From: Gammaproteobacteria bacterium
GTDB taxonomy: Bacteria > Pseudomonadota > Gammaproteobacteria > Enterobacterales > Kangiellaceae
Length of the DNA: 37,470 nucleotides
Direction: 5' to 3'
Assembly (NCBI GenBank): GCA_030432465.1
Contig: JAUIHB010000005.1
Location: forward strand, 1 to 37,470
The notes under the pieces are model-generated. The model was not told where the DNA came from. It did not search any database and saw nothing but the letters and a program-made list of their open reading frames with translations. The number at the start of each line of letters is the position of its first letter. Position 1 is the stretch's first letter. Positions 21,821-34,218 of this stretch are shown here, piece by piece. A program made the position numbers and the translations under genes.

Positions 21821-22867
21821 TTACTTGTTAATTAGATTGATTAATAACTCAGGATCAGAAAAAGGTAAAAGGTGTTCTTGAGTGGGGAGTGAAATATATT
21901 GACCACTTTTCGCGTGTTTAACCAGATTTTGATAGTATTGTGCGGCATCTTCTTGCCATTTAATCAGCTCTGACTTCAAATCTGCATTATCACTTTGTTC
22001 AATATAGGTAGTCTCAAAGTCAGTATCAATGATTGTTAGCGGGATATTATTTGGTAGTTTGATTTTACTGGCTGATGAAAGATCTTGATCATATATTGCA
22101 ATTTCTTTAAATAAATTTTGTAAATTGGCCTGCTTCAGGCGTTTTTCAAAAATCTTATTTAAATACTCCCAATCAGTATCAGAGTCCTTACCGGCTAAAG
22201 TTTTCAAGTGTTTTAGTTCGATATCATTTTTTTCCTGAGCTCTTTGGTTGTATTTACCGTCTTTAATATATTGAAGGTAAGCTTCTTCATTTTTTTTGAA
22301 TGGATAAGCATCTTTAGTGTAGCGTTTGATTGAAAATTCAGTTAACACATCGGGATCGATCATAATAATTTTACTAATAGGTGTCTGTGTTTTATCCGCT
22401 GGGCTCAACTGTGCAAAATAATGATGGAGTGCTACATTGGCGCTAGCAAAGGCTATTATTGTCAGGTTGTTTAGTTTGAGTGTCTCAATAATTTGAGAGA
22501 TATCAGTACCGAAATGTGCGTAACCAACAGGCGCATCTTGAGTTGCTAAAACTTGACCCGCTCTATCAATGCTAATGACACGGTATTCATGGGCTAGTTT
22601 GGGGGCTAATCTGGCAAACCAAGCTGAATCAGAATTCCAATTATCGGTAGGACCGGAAAGTAATAGTAAGGTTTTTTGTGGTTGGGTATTTTTTTTGTCC
22701 TGTTTGTTTTTTGACCACTCTGTAATATGGATTGGATGTGAAGCAATATTTTTATGAGTTAATTGGATCGTATTACTTTGACGCTGTGCCACAACTGTCA
22801 ACGAAGCTAATAACAAGATGAGTAAAAGACAATATTTTAATATTTGATTATTCACAGGAAAATCCAT
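21821..22867 (-). CDS. Secreted alpha/beta-hydrolase-fold protein, nucleophile elbow degenerate
   Basis: N-terminal signal-like hydrophobic segment; LLLLSGPTDNWNSDSAWFARLAPKLAHEYRVISIDRAG; TIIAFASANVAL; IIMIDPD; late TQEHLLPF. Confidence 0.7.
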   Translation of the reverse strand: MDFPVNNQILKYCLLLILLLASLTVVAQRQSNTIQLTHKNIASHPIHITEWSKNKQDKKNTQPQKTLLLLSGPTDNWNSDSAWFARLAPKLAHEYRVISIDRAGQVLATQDAPVGYAHFGTDISQIIETLKLNNLTIIAFASANVALHHYFAQLSPADKTQTPISKIIMIDPDVLTEFSIKRYTKDAYPFKKNEEAYLQYIKDGKYNQRAQEKNDIELKHLKTLAGKDSDTDWEYLNKIFEKRLKQANLQNLFKEIAIYDQDLSSASKIKLPNNIPLTIIDTDFETTYIEQSDNADLKSELIKWQEDAAQYYQNLVKHAKSGQYISLPTQEHLLPFSDPELLINLINK

Positions 22868-23055
22868 GGTAAAAAGTTAATAGTAATATAAAATTCATAT
22901 TGGATAGATTGAAACTTGTAACATTTCCTTTAATAACAGCTAGTTAGTAGTATAGCCTTGAATAAAATATAAACCACTTTTGTTTTTTAACATCAAGATT
23001 AGATGCCCTCTAAAATATTAAACAGAAATTAGCATCAATTAAGGTCTCCGATCAC

Positions 23056-23084
23056 TTGCGTAAAATCTCATAGATCTCTATAAT
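23056..23084 (+). promoter_or_regulatory. Sigma70-type promoter of the atp operon
   Basis: TTGCGT - 17 nt - TATAAT, about 95 nt upstream of atpI. Confidence 0.7.
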
Positions 23085-23177
23085 TTGCGCCGCATTTGAG
23101 TGGTTGTTTTTTGCGCATGCGAAAGAAGCAAGCCGAAATTCAATCAAGGTCCAGTGAGATTAACGCGTAACAGATAA

Positions 23178-24393
<1,216 letters not shown>

Positions 24394-24437
24394 TTATTAC
24401 TTTTATTATTTAACTTTAAACTTAACATCCTTACTAG

Positions 24438-24713
<276 letters not shown>

Positions 24714-24760
24714 TCAACCTCAGGTCTTATAAACTTAAACCGTCATAAGAGGAGACTGCC

Positions 24761-25231
24761 GTGGATTTTAATTCAACTCTGATAGGCCAAACGATAGCGA
24801 TGATCGTGTTTGTTTGGTTTACTATGAAATACATCTGGCCTGCGTTAGATGCAGCGATTACTGAGCGTCAAGAAAAAATTGCTGAAGGCTTAGCTGCTGC
24901 TGATAGAAGTCAACATGACTTAGAATTAGCACAAAAAAGTGCTGCGGAAACTATGCGTGAAGCAAAAGAGAAAGCAGCTGAGCTGCTTGATCAAGCAAAA
25001 AAGCGTCATGCAGAAATTGTTGATTCGGCAAAAGATGATGCTCGTACCGAAGCTGAAAAGATTAAAGCGGGCGCACAAGCAGAAATTGAGCAAGAGGTTC
25101 ATCGAGCTCGTGAAGATTTGCGTAAGCAAGTGTCTGTATTAGCAGTTGCTGGTGCAGAAAAAATTCTTCAACGTAGCATCGACGCATCTGCTCAAGCAGA
25201 TATTTTAGATAGCTTAGTTGCTGAACTATAA
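24761..25231 (+). CDS. atpF: ATP synthase F0 subunit b
   Basis: 156 aa; N-terminal [29 protein letters not shown], long Ala/Glu/Lys helix; GTG start. Confidence 0.96.
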   Translation: MDFNSTLIGQTIAMIVFVWFTMKYIWPALDAAITERQEKIAEGLAAADRSQHDLELAQKSAAETMREAKEKAAELLDQAKKRHAEIVDSAKDDARTEAEKIKAGAQAEIEQEVHRAREDLRKQVSVLAVAGAEKILQRSIDASAQADILDSLVAEL

Positions 25232-25249
25232 ACGAAATGAAGGTGGCCC

Positions 25250-25786
25250 ATGGCTGAATTAACAACATTAGCAAGACCTTACGCCAAAGCTGCGTTTGAG
25301 CATGCATTAGAAGCAAAGCAGTTGGCCGAATGGTCTGATATGCTTGGCTTTGCCGCTCAAGTAGTCAGTGATAAGGCGATGCAACAGCTATTAACAAGCC
25401 CTCATTTTACCAAAGAAGATCAACGCGATGCGATGTTAAAGGTTTGTGCAGACAGACTGGATGATAAAGCAACTAATTTTATTAAGTTGTTAGCTAGCAA
25501 TGGTCGTCTATTGGCTTTACCTGAAATTGAAGTGTTGTTTAATTTCTTGCGTAGCGAGTTTGAAAAAACCATTGAAGCGCAAGTCACTTCAGCAACAGAG
25601 TTAAATGAGCAGCAAATTACTCAATTAAAAGAAAAACTAGCGGCTAGATTAGGTCGTCAAGTGGAAATAAGCGTTGATATTAATGCTGATTTATTGGGTG
25701 GTTTGATTATTCAAGCAGAAGATTTAGTCATCGACGGTTCGGTACGCGGTAAGCTTGCCAAATTGTCTGATACTTTGAACGTATAA
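25250..25786 (+). CDS. atpH: ATP synthase F1 subunit delta
   Basis: [13 protein letters not shown]...[29 protein letters not shown]. Confidence 0.96.
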   Translation: MAELTTLARPYAKAAFEHALEAKQLAEWSDMLGFAAQVVSDKAMQQLLTSPHFTKEDQRDAMLKVCADRLDDKATNFIKLLASNGRLLALPEIEVLFNFLRSEFEKTIEAQVTSATELNEQQITQLKEKLAARLGRQVEISVDINADLLGGLIIQAEDLVIDGSVRGKLAKLSDTLNV

Positions 25787-25796
25787 GGAACAGAGC

Positions 25797-27344
25797 ATGA
25801 GTGTGCAACTGAATCCATCAGAAATCAGTGAGTTAATCAGACAACGAATCAACGATTTTGAAGTCGTTTCTGAGGCTCGAAATGAAGGTACTATTGTTAG
25901 TGTATCTGACGGTATCTTAAAAATTCACGGTCTTGCAGAAGTTATGCAAGGTGAAATGATCGAATTGCCCGGTGGTAAATTTGGCTTGGCATTGAACTTA
26001 GAGCGCGATTCAGTTGGTGCGGTAGTGCTAGGTGACTACTCTGATATTGTTGAGGGTCAAAAAGCCAAATGTACAGGTCGTATTCTTGAAGTCCCAACAG
26101 GCGAATCTTTATTGGGTCGTGTTGTTGATGCTTTGGGTAATCCGATTGACGGAAAAGGCTCAATTGAAAATGCAACTTATGCACCAGTAGAAAAAGTAGC
26201 ACCGGGTGTTATTTCTCGTCAGTCAGTTGATCAACCAGTACAAACGGGTTACAAGTCAGTTGATGCGATGATTCCTGTTGGTCGTGGTCAACGTGAGTTA
26301 ATTATCGGTGACAGACAGACTGGTAAAACGGCATTGGCAATTGATGCAATTATCAATCAAAAAGGTACAGGTGTTAAGTGTGTGTATGTTGCGATTGGTC
26401 AAAAATCGTCAACCATTGCTAATATCGTACGTAAGCTAGAAGAACATGGCGCAATGGCTCACACCATTGTTGTTGCAGCATCAGCATCTGACTCAGCTGC
26501 TCTTCAGTTTGTTGCTCCTTTCGCTGGTTGTTCTATGGGTGAATACTTTAGAGATAAAGGTGAAGACGCATTAATCGTATATGATGACTTAACTAAGCAA
26601 GCTTGGGCATATCGTCAAATCTCGCTATTGCTTCGTCGTCCACCTGGTCGTGAAGCTTATCCTGGAGATGTATTCTATTTGCATTCACGTTTACTTGAGC
26701 GTGCGGCTAGAATCAATGCTGATCATGTTGAAAAACTTACTGAAGGTAAAGTTAAAGGCAAAACAGGTTCTTTAACAGCGTTACCAATTATCGAAACTCA
26801 AGCGGGCGACGTTTCTGCGTTCGTACCGACTAACGTAATTTCGATTACAGATGGTCAAATCTTCTTAGAAACTGATTTGTTTAATGCTGGTATTCGCCCT
26901 GCGGTTAACGCTGGTCTTTCGGTATCACGTGTTGGTGGTGCGGCGCAGACTAAAATCGTTAAAAAGCTTGGTGGTGGTGTTCGTTTAGCATTAGCTCAAT
27001 ATCGTGAGCTAGCGGCTTTTGCTCAGTTTGCATCGGATCTTGATGATGCAACACGTGAACAGTTAGAGCATGGTCAACGTGTTACAGAATTAATGAAACA
27101 AAACCAATATGCACCGATGTCGGTTGCACAAATGGCGGTTTCATTATTTGCTGCTGAGAAAGGTCACTTGAAAGATGTTGAATTAAGCAAAATTCAAGAT
27201 TTTGAGTCTGCTTTATTAGACCATATGAATAGCAATGAAAAAGCGTTGATGGAAAAAATCAACGAAGCTGGTGACTACAATAAAGATATTGAAGCAGCGC
27301 TTGAAACAGCAATCAGCAAATTTAAAGAAACAGCAACTTGGTAA
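25797..27344 (+). CDS. atpA: ATP synthase F1 subunit alpha
   Basis: [47 protein letters not shown]. Confidence 0.98.
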   Translation: MSVQLNPSEISELIRQRINDFEVVSEARNEGTIVSVSDGILKIHGLAEVMQGEMIELPGGKFGLALNLERDSVGAVVLGDYSDIVEGQKAKCTGRILEVPTGESLLGRVVDALGNPIDGKGSIENATYAPVEKVAPGVISRQSVDQPVQTGYKSVDAMIPVGRGQRELIIGDRQTGKTALAIDAIINQKGTGVKCVYVAIGQKSSTIANIVRKLEEHGAMAHTIVVAASASDSAALQFVAPFAGCSMGEYFRDKGEDALIVYDDLTKQAWAYRQISLLLRRPPGREAYPGDVFYLHSRLLERAARINADHVEKLTEGKVKGKTGSLTALPIIETQAGDVSAFVPTNVISITDGQIFLETDLFNAGIRPAVNAGLSVSRVGGAAQTKIVKKLGGGVRLALAQYRELAAFAQFASDLDDATREQLEHGQRVTELMKQNQYAPMSVAQMAVSLFAAEKGHLKDVELSKIQDFESALLDHMNSNEKALMEKINEAGDYNKDIEAALETAISKFKETATW

Positions 27345-27352
27345 AATTATTC

Positions 27353-27370
27353 AGGGGAGCATGCTCCCCT
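27353..27370. repeat. Perfect 18-bp palindrome in the atpA-atpG intercistronic gap
   Basis: AGGGGAGCATGCTCCCCT followed by TTTC. Confidence 0.9.
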
Positions 27371-27417
27371 TTTCAAGTGTTGTTTGAGATACGTTAACTA
27401 ATTACTGGGAACAGTCT

Positions 27418-28278
27418 ATGGCGGTCGGAAAAGAAATTCGTACCAAGATTGGTAGTATTAAAAATACTCAAAAAATTACCAGTGCAATGGAAATGGTTGC
27501 AGCGAGTAAAATGCGTAAAGCGCAGGATCGTATGGAAGCAACCAAGCCTTACGCCGATAAAATTCGCGGCGTGATCGGCCATTTAGCTATGGGTAATACT
27601 GAGTATAAACATCCGTATATCATTGAGCGTGAAACTCAGCGCGTCGGGTTTATTGTGATTTCTACCGATCGTGGTTTATGTGGTGGTTTAAATACTAATC
27701 TATTCAAAGAAGCACTCAAATCGATGCAAGAGTGGCAGCAGCAGGATGTTGAACTGGATTTATGTCTAATTGGCTCTAAAGCTGCTGGATTTTTTAATCG
27801 TTTTGGTGGCAACGTAGTTGCTAAAACTTCACATTTAGGCGATAGCCCAAGCGTTACTGATTTAATTGGTACTGTTAAGGTAATGCTAGACGCTTTTGAT
27901 GACGGACGAATTGATCGTTTATATCTGGTTCATAATGAATTTGTTAATACCATGACACAACAGCCAAAAGTTTTGCAGTTGTTGCCTGTTGAGCCAAATG
28001 AAGAAGCTGATTTGAAACATCATTGGGATTATATTTATGAGCCAGACGCAAAAGAAATTTTAGATGTGTTGTTGGTTCGTTATATCGAGTCTCAAGTTTA
28101 TCAGGGTGTTGTTGATAATATTGCGTGTGAACAAGCATCACGTATGGTTGCGATGAAAGCAGCAACCGATAATGCTGGCGATATTATTGATGATTTACAG
28201 CTGATATACAACAAAGCTCGTCAAGCGGCTATTACTCAGGAAATCTCAGAAATTATTAGTGGTGCGGCTGCGGTTTAA
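27418..28278 (+). CDS. atpG: ATP synthase F1 subunit gamma
   Basis: [34 protein letters not shown]-terminal [21 protein letters not shown]. Confidence 0.98.
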   Translation: MAVGKEIRTKIGSIKNTQKITSAMEMVAASKMRKAQDRMEATKPYADKIRGVIGHLAMGNTEYKHPYIIERETQRVGFIVISTDRGLCGGLNTNLFKEALKSMQEWQQQDVELDLCLIGSKAAGFFNRFGGNVVAKTSHLGDSPSVTDLIGTVKVMLDAFDDGRIDRLYLVHNEFVNTMTQQPKVLQLLPVEPNEEADLKHHWDYIYEPDAKEILDVLLVRYIESQVYQGVVDNIACEQASRMVAMKAATDNAGDIIDDLQLIYNKARQAAITQEISEIISGAAAV

Positions 28279-28333
28279 CCCCTGCCCCACAATATGAGAG
28301 ATTTTAGTAAACGAATTTTAAAGCATTAACTAA

Positions 28334-29725
<1,392 letters not shown>

Positions 29726-29755
29726 TTGTAGCTTTCAACTGATAGGAAATTGAAT

Positions 29756-30178
29756 ATGTATACATTTCATTTAGATATCGTTAGTGCTGAAAAGTCTATT
29801 TTTTCCGGCACAGTCGATTCGTTAGTTGCACGTGGTGCTCTAGGTGAGTTAGGTATTACTCCTGGACATGCTCCGTTGTTAACTGCACTGAAACCAGGTA
29901 CAGTGAAAGTCACTGACCATGATGGAAATGTAGAACATTTCTACGTGTCAGGTGGTATGTTAGAAGTACAACCGCATGTGACGACAATATTAGCTGATAC
30001 TGCAGCACGTGCTGATGATGTTGATGAAGCCGCGGCTATTGCTGCAAAAGAAGCTGCAGAAGCTGCGATGGCCGATCAGAATTCAGAAATTGAATACTCA
30101 AAGGCTGCTGTTGAATTGGCTGAGGCTGTTGCTCAGTTAAGAACATTACAGGCTATTCGTAAAAAAGCGGGTAAATAA
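29756..30178 (+). CDS. atpC: ATP synthase F1 subunit epsilon
   Basis: MYTFHLDIVSAEKSIFSGTVDSLVARGALGELGITPGHAPLLTALKPG; ATG 29756 preferred over TTG 29750. Confidence 0.96.
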   Translation: MYTFHLDIVSAEKSIFSGTVDSLVARGALGELGITPGHAPLLTALKPGTVKVTDHDGNVEHFYVSGGMLEVQPHVTTILADTAARADDVDEAAAIAAKEAAEAAMADQNSEIEYSKAAVELAEAVAQLRTLQAIRKKAGK

Positions 30179-30201
30179 CATTTTTACTGCTGTTATAGAA
30201 A

Positions 30202-30226
30202 AAGGCGCTTTTTAAGCGCCTTTTTT
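30202..30226 (+). terminator. Rho-independent terminator of the atp operon
   Basis: AAGGCGCTT-TTT-AAGCGCCTT followed by T-run. Confidence 0.9.
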
Positions 30227-30308
30227 GTCAATTTTTCCTCTTTCAGCCAACTATTTTTATTATTTCTTCGACTAAGTGAGCAGTGTTGACTTTGGAGGAG
30301 ATAAAATA

Positions 30309-30890
30309 ATGAGTCTAGCTTTTATAAAACCCTTGGTTGCTATGCTAGCAACTACCCTAATGTGCGCTATTTTTTCTGTAAGCTTACCTATTAGTGCTGC
30401 GCATAAAGATCAATATAATCATCAAATTACGATTAAACGAGCTGATAAAGTTGAAGAAACCCGATTTACTGTGGATGGGAAAATTTTTGATTGGAGTGAT
30501 TTGTCTGAGCCACAACAAGTGAAAATTAATCAGATTTTTGTAGAGCTGGATTTGCTTGAGGATAAGCTTGAAAGTCAGACTCAAAATATAGAGTCCCAAG
30601 CGTCTATTATTGAAGCAAAAGCATTGTTTATTGAAAAATCCCACAGGTTAATCGAGAGTGCTGACTTTTCTGATAGTCACCAGCATGGGCAAGATATTGA
30701 ATTACAAGAAGTCTCTCGATTGCTTGAAACGAAAATGAACAATTTACAGAACTCTCTCGAACAGTTTCAAATTGAGATAGAGCAACTTGAAATGACAATA
30801 CCACAGATTGATCAAAGTTTAATTAATGCTATTGAAGACAAGGCACATCAGGTTGAAAGTATTTTATTAATAGTGGCTGGTAAAATTTAA
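30309..30890 (+). CDS. Secreted coiled-coil hypothetical protein
   Basis: Signal-peptide-like N-terminus (MSLAFIKPLVAMLATTLMCAIFSVSLPISAA) after GGAGG-type RBS; Glu/Gln/Leu-rich heptad-like remainder; ATG 30309 preferred over ORF-track 30276. Confidence 0.6.
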   Translation: MSLAFIKPLVAMLATTLMCAIFSVSLPISAAHKDQYNHQITIKRADKVEETRFTVDGKIFDWSDLSEPQQVKINQIFVELDLLEDKLESQTQNIESQASIIEAKALFIEKSHRLIESADFSDSHQHGQDIELQEVSRLLETKMNNLQNSLEQFQIEIEQLEMTIPQIDQSLINAIEDKAHQVESILLIVAGKI

Positions 30891-30973
30891 ACCACAGATT
30901 CTGGTTGTTCGACTCCTGAAATATACAGTTCGCCCCATTCTACTTGAGGATTTTTATAAATATCGATAAAACT

Positions 30974-31020
30974 AAGTACGAAAATTAAAGCTGATAAGAA
31001 GCTAGCTTTATTTCGTACTT
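30974..31020. promoter_or_regulatory. Long inverted repeat in the leader of the winged-helix regulator gene
   Basis: AAGTACGAAAATTAAAGCT (30974-30992) / AGCTTTATTTCGTACTT (31004-31020), pairing with a 2-nt bulge; ends 5 nt before the AGGAG RBS. Confidence 0.8.
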
Positions 31021-31039
31021 ATTTTAGGAGAATAGCTTT

Positions 31040-31375
31040 ATGTATAACCCGACGATTGCAAATTTGAATTATGGTGTAATGAAAATTGGTGAGGTTGTTT
31101 ATGATGCAACAAACCAAAGTTTAACCACCAATGGGGAAACGGTTTACTTAAGAAACAAACTTAATGAAGTTTTATTTCATATGCTGGCTAACAACCAACG
31201 AGTCGTTTCACGAGAAGAACTTATACAAAAAGTCTGGCATGGGAATTATTATACCGGTGTGAAAGGTTTAACTCACAGTGTTTGTAAGTTGAGAAAAACC
31301 TTGAATGATTTAGGCATTACTCAGGTAAAAATAAAAACATTACCTAAACAAGGATATCGTTTATCACTCAATTAG
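31040..31375 (+). CDS. Stand-alone OmpR/PhoB-type winged-helix DNA-binding protein (111 aa)
   Basis: LRNKLNEVLFHMLANNQRVVSREELIQKVWHGNYYTGVKGLTHSVCKLRKTLND...IKTLPKQGYRL, typical trans_reg_C domain; no receiver domain or TM segment. Confidence 0.85.
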   Translation: MYNPTIANLNYGVMKIGEVVYDATNQSLTTNGETVYLRNKLNEVLFHMLANNQRVVSREELIQKVWHGNYYTGVKGLTHSVCKLRKTLNDLGITQVKIKTLPKQGYRLSLN

Positions 31376-31582
31376 TGTCGTCTATCCAAAATAGAATAAA
31401 AATTTAAAAATTCAATATTTACATTTTGTAAATTTAAGTTGATTAAACTGGGTATATAAAGATATTTTTTCATTAAAAATATTAGAAGTAATTCTCAAAA
31501 AATATATTAAATAATAGTTTTTATTACCATATGAGAAATATACCCTGAAATAATGAATAAAGTGTATTTGTCAGTATTAGTT

Positions 31583-31607
31583 ACAATAAATATTTAATAT
31601 TTATTGT
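31583..31607. promoter_or_regulatory. 25-bp AT-rich palindrome upstream of the TonB-dependent receptor
   Basis: ACAATAAATAT-TTA-ATATTTATTGT, 11-bp perfect arms. Confidence 0.6.
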
Positions 31608-31630
31608 TCAAATTTTAAGTTTTCGATTGG

Positions 31631-31658
31631 TTGACTAATAACCAAATTTCTTTATACT
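31631..31658 (+). promoter_or_regulatory. Candidate promoter of the TonB-dependent receptor
   Basis: TTGACT - 16 nt - TATACT; -35 overlaps inverted repeat TTGGTT (31627-31632)/AACCAA (31640-31645). Confidence 0.5.
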
Positions 31659-31703
31659 CCCGCCTTCTTTTATAATCTCAGTCCGAAATAAAATGAGGCA
31701 AAA

Positions 31704-34163
31704 ATGCGAAAGCTAAACCCAGTCACTTTCGCTGTATCTGCTTGTATATCACTAGCCAGTTTACCTGTGCTAGCTGAAACCGTACAAGATGACCAGCAAA
31801 AAATCATTATTACCGGTTCACATATTAAACGCTTAGAGCAAGAATCTTCTTCGCCATTAGCGGTAATTGATCGTGAAGACATTGATCGCTCTGGTGTAGC
31901 GACACTTGCAGAATTGTTGCAAACAACCGTTTTTAGTAACGGTGCATCTTTAAATAATCAACAAACAGGTGGATTTACACCAGGTGCTTCAAGTTATAAC
32001 TTGAGAGGCTTGCGAGCTGATCGCACGTTGGTTTTGGTTGATGGAAAAAGATTACCAAGTTATCCATTTGGTCAAGATGGCAGCATTGCTTTTGTTAACT
32101 TAAACACTATCCCATTAGCAGAAGTTGAGAGCGTTGAAATATTAAAAGATGGCGCATCTGCTGTTTATGGATCTGATGCAATTTCTGGCGTAGTGAATAT
32201 CATTACTAAAAGAGAGTTTACTGGAAATACGGTTACGGTAAAAACAACACAATCTAACTCAAACTATAATGGAAATTTCATTTCTTTTTCTGGTGGTACA
32301 TCGAACGAATCTAATGAGTTATTGTTTATTGCTGAATTCCAGGATTACGACTCTTTACTTGGTAAAGATTTAAAAATCAGTTCACAACTTGATTTAATTG
32401 ATCTTAATGTATTTAGCTACCCTGGCTCTTATGTGACAGCAGATACTAATGGTAATTTGTTTTCTACTGCAGTAGACGGTTGTGAGCGTGTTGTGGATGC
32501 AACTGAGTTTGCTGAAAATGTACAAGGTGAAGTTTGTGTGGATGATTGGGCTAAAGGGCGTCAATTAATTCCAGAAAATAAACGTAGCTCAGTCAGTGTT
32601 AAATGGAGTCACTATTTAGGTGAAAACACCATTTATGCTGGTTTGAGTGCTAATCAGATTAAAACTGATTCTGATGTTCCTTTTGGTTTGTTGGCTGACG
32701 AATTTTTTATTCCGGCCAACTCTGAATTTAACCCGATTGGTGAAGATATGCTTTACTACCGAGGTTTTACAGAAACAGGTTTACAATCAGTTGAAACCGA
32801 CTCACGCAATTATCGTATTCATTTGGGTATTGAGGGCTTCATTTTCGACTTTGATTATGATGTTGTATTGAGCCATGGGTTAACTCAAGTAGATGAAGTT
32901 TATAAAGATGGTTGGATGCATCAGGATGATGCAATAGCTTTACTGGACTCAGTAAATAATGGTGAGCTTAATCCTTTTGAGAGTCTGACAGCAGAACAAA
33001 TAGATTTTTATACTTCGCAGTTTACACATAAAGGAAAAAGCTATAACTCAATGCTTTCTGGTCATCTTTCAGGGGAGCTTACTGAACTTGAAAATGGTTC
33101 TTTGTATTTTGCGTCAGGTGTTGAATTTAGAAAAGAATATATTCGTGATAAGCGAGAGGAAGCTTTTGCTGAAGGTAAAGTTGTTGGGTTAGGTAACTCT
33201 TCGGCTGAGGGTGAGCGTGATATTGCTGCAGTATTTGCCGAGTTTATTATACCTGCCACACAAGACTTAGAAATGAATTTAGCCTTACGGTATGATAACT
33301 ATAGTGATTTTGGCTCAAGTTTAAACCCAAAGGCTTCTTTAAGTTATACACCCATTGACAGTTTATTAGTGAGAGCTTCTTGGGGTACAGGCTTCCGTGC
33401 TCCGAATTTGTTTGAATTGCACTCAGATGAAGTTGCAGGTTTTGTTGGTCCTATCCCATTTTTTACTCAAGCGAATCCTGATTTAGAAGCTGAGACTTCT
33501 GAAAGTCTTAACTTAGGTTTGGTATTTGATATTAATGAACGTTTTATGGCGTCATTTGATGTATGGCAGATTGAAGTCGATGATATCATCACTAATTTAG
33601 GCGTTAATACTATTTTGACGACTGAAGATGAGTCAGGTGATTTGGTTTATGCTGATTTAATTACGTACAACCCTAACAATACCATTGCTTTTGTAACTGA
33701 CCCTTTCCTAAACCTTGATTCACAAAAGGCGCAAGGAATCGATATTTCAAGCAAACTAAGTTTCACTGATTCGCTTCATTTAAAAATTAATGCTTCTCAT
33801 TTGATGAAGTTGCAGCAACAGAATAAAGCGTTAACCAGTAGCTCTGATCTTGAAGGTGAGTATTTATTCCCGGAAAACAGAGTTAACATGAGTTTTATCT
33901 GGGAAGTAGCTGATTTTGAACACGTATTGCTAGGTAAATATACGGGTTCTCATGGAGATGAAGAGTTAGAAATTGAAGGGTATAGCACTTTTGATTATCA
34001 ACTTAACTATCAATATGATGCTCATCAAATTACTTTCATGGTTGCTAACCTGGCTGATGAAGAGCCGCCAACAAATAAGCCAAGTGCTTGGCCTTATTAT
34101 GAACAGCGTATGTACTCTCCATTAGGAAGAACCTATTCGTTACAATGGAAATATGATTTCTAA
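31704..34163 (+). CDS. TonB-dependent outer-membrane receptor
   Basis: Signal peptide, plug LRGLRADRTLVLVDGKRLP...VESVEILKDGASAVYGSDAISGVVNIITKR, barrel motif RASWGTGFRAPNLFEL, C-terminal aromatic YSLQWKYDF. Confidence 0.96.
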   Translation: MRKLNPVTFAVSACISLASLPVLAETVQDDQQKIIITGSHIKRLEQESSSPLAVIDREDIDRSGVATLAELLQTTVFSNGASLNNQQTGGFTPGASSYNLRGLRADRTLVLVDGKRLPSYPFGQDGSIAFVNLNTIPLAEVESVEILKDGASAVYGSDAISGVVNIITKREFTGNTVTVKTTQSNSNYNGNFISFSGGTSNESNELLFIAEFQDYDSLLGKDLKISSQLDLIDLNVFSYPGSYVTADTNGNLFSTAVDGCERVVDATEFAENVQGEVCVDDWAKGRQLIPENKRSSVSVKWSHYLGENTIYAGLSANQIKTDSDVPFGLLADEFFIPANSEFNPIGEDMLYYRGFTETGLQSVETDSRNYRIHLGIEGFIFDFDYDVVLSHGLTQVDEVYKDGWMHQDDAIALLDSVNNGELNPFESLTAEQIDFYTSQFTHKGKSYNSMLSGHLSGELTELENGSLYFASGVEFRKEYIRDKREEAFAEGKVVGLGNSSAEGERDIAAVFAEFIIPATQDLEMNLALRYDNYSDFGSSLNPKASLSYTPIDSLLVRASWGTGFRAPNLFELHSDEVAGFVGPIPFFTQANPDLEAETSESLNLGLVFDINERFMASFDVWQIEVDDIITNLGVNTILTTEDESGDLVYADLITYNPNNTIAFVTDPFLNLDSQKAQGIDISSKLSFTDSLHLKINASHLMKLQQQNKALTSSSDLEGEYLFPENRVNMSFIWEVADFEHVLLGKYTGSHGDEELEIEGYSTFDYQLNYQYDAHQITFMVANLADEEPPTNKPSAWPYYEQRMYSPLGRTYSLQWKYDF

Positions 34164-34174
34164 TTGTGATGTTT

Positions 34175-34211
34175 AATTTTATCGGCTGATAGTTATTCAG
34201 CCGATAAAATT
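34175..34211. terminator. Bidirectional rho-independent terminator
   Basis: Perfect 15-bp stem AATTTTATCGGCTGA / TCAGCCGATAAAATT with 7-nt loop between convergent genes. Confidence 0.9.
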
Positions 34212-34218
34212 TTCTGTT

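Noticed and set aside
27051-27056. Additional CACGTG cores that might be parS (e.g. near 27051, 29417, 29829, 29995)
   Set aside because: The flanks do not match TGTTN...NAACA; a 6-bp core alone is expected by chance.
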